This document shows positions 61,726 to 64,000 of a stretch of DNA of 64,000 nucleotides, in pieces. The notes beneath the pieces were generated by a model. That model did no database searches. It was given only the letters and a program-made list of their open reading frames with translations, and was not told where the DNA came from. Position numbers and translations under genes: made by a program. The stretch spans positions 2,666,001-2,730,000 of the forward strand of contig NC_079887.1 in the NCBI RefSeq assembly GCF_029227915.1, given 5' to 3'. This DNA is from Hydractinia symbiolongicarpus. Its lineage: Eukaryota > Cnidaria > Hydrozoa > Anthoathecata > Hydractiniidae. Position 1 is the first letter of the stretch. The number at the start of each line of letters is the position of its first letter.

Positions 61726-64000
61726 TGAAAACATTTTTGAAAACTACAAGTCTCATGCGTTTTAGTGGTGAAAAAATAATTTAAAAAATCGTTCGGGAAA
61801 TGAGTTTACTCCCTGGGTACTTTCTTTGTATACTTTTGACTATACGGGCAGAGTACGGGATTTACGGGAAGTCGCGGGTTTTCGTTTGCCAGCGATTAAA
61901 CTTCTTTTACTTAGCGTCTCATCAAAAATGAAAACATTTTTGAAAACTACAAGTCTCATGCGTTTTAGTGGTGAAAAAGAAATTTAAAAAATCGTTCGGG
62001 AAATGAGTTTACTTCCTGGGTACTTTCTTTGTGTACATTCGACTATACGGGCCAAGCTCGGGATTTACGGGAAATCGCGGGATTTCGTTTGCCGGCGATT
62101 AAACCTCTTTTATTAAGCGTCTCATCAAAAATGAAAATATTGTTAAATACTACAAGTCTCATGAGCTTTAGTGGTGAAATAATAATTTAAAAAATCGTTC
62201 GGAAAATGAGTTTACACCCTGGGTACTTTCTTTGTATACTTTTGACTATGCGGGCCGAGTCCGGGGTTTACGGGAAATGGCGGGTTTTCGTTTGCCGGCA
62301 ATTAAACTTCTTTTACTTAGCGTCTCATCAAAAATGAAAACATTTTTAAAAACTACAAGTCTCATGGGCTTTAGTGGTGAAATAATAATTTAAAAAATCG
62401 TTCGGGAAATGAGTTTACACCCCGGGTACTTTCTTTGTATACTTTTGACTATACGGGCCGAGTCCGGGATTTACGGGAAGTCGCGGGTTTTCGTTTGCCA
62501 GCGATTAAACATCTTTTATTCAGCGTCTCATCAAAACTGAAAATATTTTTAAATACTACAAGTCTCATGCGTTTTAGTGGTGAAAAAAAAATTCTAAAAA
62601 TCGTTCGGGAAATGAGTTTACACCCCGGGTACTTTCTTTGTATACTTTTGACTATACGGGCCGAGTCCGGGATTTACGGGAAATCGCAGGTTTTCGTTTG
62701 CCGGCGATTAAACTTCCTTTATTCAGCGTCTCATCAAAAATGAAAACATTTTTGAAAACTACAAGTCTCATGCGTTTTAGTGGTGAAAAAGAAATTTAAA
62801 AAATCGTTCGGGAAATGAGTTTACTTCCTGGGTACTTTCTTTGTGTACATTCGACTATACGGGCCAAGCTCGGGATTTACGGGAAATCGCGGGATTTCGT
62901 TTGCCGGCGATTAAACCTCTTTTATTAAGCGTCTCATCAAAAATGAAAACATTTTTAAAAACTACAAGTCTCATGGGTTTAGTGGTGAAATAATAATATA
63001 AAAAATCGTTCGGGAAATGAGTTTACACCCGGGTACTTTCTTTGTATACTTTTGACTATACGGGCCGAGTCCGGGATTTACGGGAAATCGCAGGTTTTCC
63101 TTTGCCGGCGATTAAACTTCTTTTATTCAGCGTCTCATCAAAAATGAAAATATTTTGAAAACTACAAGTCTCATGCGTTTTAGTGGTGAAAAAAAAATTT
63201 AAAAAATCGTTCGGGAAATGAGTTTACACCCCGGGTACTTTCTTTGTATACTTTTGACTATACGGGCCGAGTCCGGGATTTACGGGAAATCGCTGGTTTT
63301 CGTTTGCCGTCGATTAAACTTTCTCTATTCAGCGTCTCATCAAAAATGAAAACATTTTTGAAAACTACAAGTCTCATGCGTTTTAGTGGTGAAAAAGAAA
63401 TTTAAAAAATCGTTCGGGAAATGAGTTTACTCCCTGGGTACTTTCTTTGTATACTTTTGACTATACGGGCAGAGTACGGGATTTACGGGAAGTCGCGGGT
63501 TTTCGTTTGCCAGCGATTAAACTTCTTTTATTCAGCGTCTCATCAAAAATGAAAATATTTTTAAATACTACAAGTCTCATGAGCTTTAGTGGTGAAATAA
63601 TAATTTAAAAAATCGTTCGGAAAATGAGTTTACACCCCGGGTACTTTCTTTGTATACTTTTGACTATACGGGCCGAGTCCGGGATTTACGGGAAATCGCA
63701 GGTTTTCCTTTGCCGGCGACTAAACTTCTTTTATTCAGCGTCTCATCAAAAATGAAAACATTTTGAAAACTACAAGTCTCATGCGTTTTAGTGGTGAAAA
63801 AGAAATTTAAAAAATCGTTCGGGAAATGAGTTTACTTCCTGGGTACTTTCTTTGTGTACATTCGACTATACGGGCCAAGCTCGGGATTTACGGGAAATCG
63901 CGGGATTTCGTTTGCCGGCGATTAAACCTCTTTTATTAAGCATCTCATCAAAAATGAAAACATTTTTGAAAACTACAAGTCTCATGCGTTTTAGTGGTGA
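61726..64000 (+). repeat. Terminal satellite stretch, rearranged monomers of the 5-kb block
   Basis: Monomers with TTTGTGTACATTCG and CCAAGCTCGGG (about 62029, 62832, 63853) and GGGCAGAGTACGGG (61847, 63468) come from the same subfamilies as the 5070-bp block, in a different order. Small unique changes occur, including TTTTACTTAGCG (61907 and 62313), ATATTGTTAAAT (62148), a TCCTTTGCCGG pair (63099, 63708) and ACACCCGGGTAC lacking one C (63025). The array continues past the window edge. Confidence 0.75.

Larger units (their letters stand above)
32478..64000 (+). repeat. 203-bp satellite array, right segment
   Basis: The same satellite continues for about 155 copies in the same orientation, and it runs off the window end. 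It resumes at monomer position 66 (TAATTT), exactly where the left segment stopped at position 65, so the two segments are one array split by an insertion. The common monomers differ from those in the first 23 kb. Most carry ACACCCCGGGTAC or ACTTCCTGGGTAC at about 95-107. The A-tract region is GAAAAAGAAATTT, GAAATAATAATTT or a long A run. CCAAGCCCGGG alternates with CCGAGTCCGGG. Several blocks are near-identical at multi-monomer distances (listed separately), so this side looks more recently amplified. Confidence 0.97.

Noticed and set aside
14-62743. Dozens of 60-121-codon open frames with the recurring peptide pattern MKTFLKTTSLMRFSGEK.
   Set aside because: They are translations of the satellite. 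The monomer is 203 bp, so the frame shifts every copy and no frame can extend beyond about two monomers. Frames end at the same AATTTAA stop, and sequence differences include frame-changing indels. There is no sign of protein-level constraint.
1-64000. Ribosomal DNA intergenic-spacer subrepeats.
   Set aside because: No 18S, 5.8S, 28S or 5S sequence occurs anywhere in 64 kb, and the array is far longer than an ordinary spacer subrepeat block. A tandem satellite is the simpler reading.
1-64000. Telomeric or simple microsatellite arrays.
   Set aside because: I saw no run of TTAGGG-, TTTAGGG- or TTAGG-type repeats. The unit is a complex 203-bp monomer.
1-64000. Inverted blocks or orientation switches within the array.
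   Set aside because: I looked for the reverse complement of the CGTCTCATC...ATG landmark on the plus strand and saw none. All monomers I read are in the same orientation.

Overview
The window is almost entirely one eukaryotic satellite DNA array. A monomer of about 203 bp is repeated head to tail, all in the same orientation, from base 1 to 29437 and again from 32478 to 64000, roughly 300 copies. Dividing the non-inserted length by 203 gives that figure; I did not count copies one by one. Nothing here looks prokaryotic: there is no operon, rRNA, tRNA or recognisable protein family. Megabase-style satellite, A/T-rich unique DNA and a rolling-circle-type transposon fit an animal (perhaps invertebrate) or another multicellular eukaryote. 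I cannot name the species. Pericentromeric, centromeric, subtelomeric or sex-chromosome heterochromatin are the usual homes of such arrays.

In a monomer frame that starts at the C of CGTCTCATC, positions 1-93 are A/T-rich (about 30% GC by hand count on a consensus). They hold A-tracts and a perfect 7-bp-stem dyad at 10-27. Positions 94-203 are richer in GC (about 44%) and carry small dyads, CpG-rich CCGGG and CGGG motifs and a GCCGGC palindrome. Monomers differ by scattered substitutions and fall into subfamilies. Groups of subfamilies are themselves re-duplicated as higher-order repeats (HORs). Offsets I could verify from matching diagnostic variants are 406, 607, 609, 811-812, 1014, 1202, 1210, 1218, 2030, 2232, 2435, 3446 and 5070 bp, i.e. 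2 to 25 monomers. There is also a dispersed duplication at 9.7-9.9 kb.

Layout: 1-23.5 kb is an older-looking domain with 6-, 10-, 11-, 12- and 17-monomer HORs. From about 23.5-24 kb onward new variants dominate (ACACCCCGGGTAC, CCAAGCCC, an 8-bp-deleted short monomer). At 29438-32477 a 3.04-kb unique, A/T-rich sequence interrupts the array exactly between monomer positions 65 and 66. It has short inverted repeats, a hairpin plus CTAG at one end, and no recognisable gene. I interpret it as a non-autonomous Helitron/Helentron-like element on the minus strand. The array resumes at 32478 in the same phase and continues to the window end, with the most recent-looking amplification (a 5070-bp block) at 52.9-61.7 kb.

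The many 60-120-codon reading frames are by-products of the satellite. Because 203 is not a multiple of 3, each monomer shifts frame and no frame can run through the array. I call no protein-coding gene in this window.
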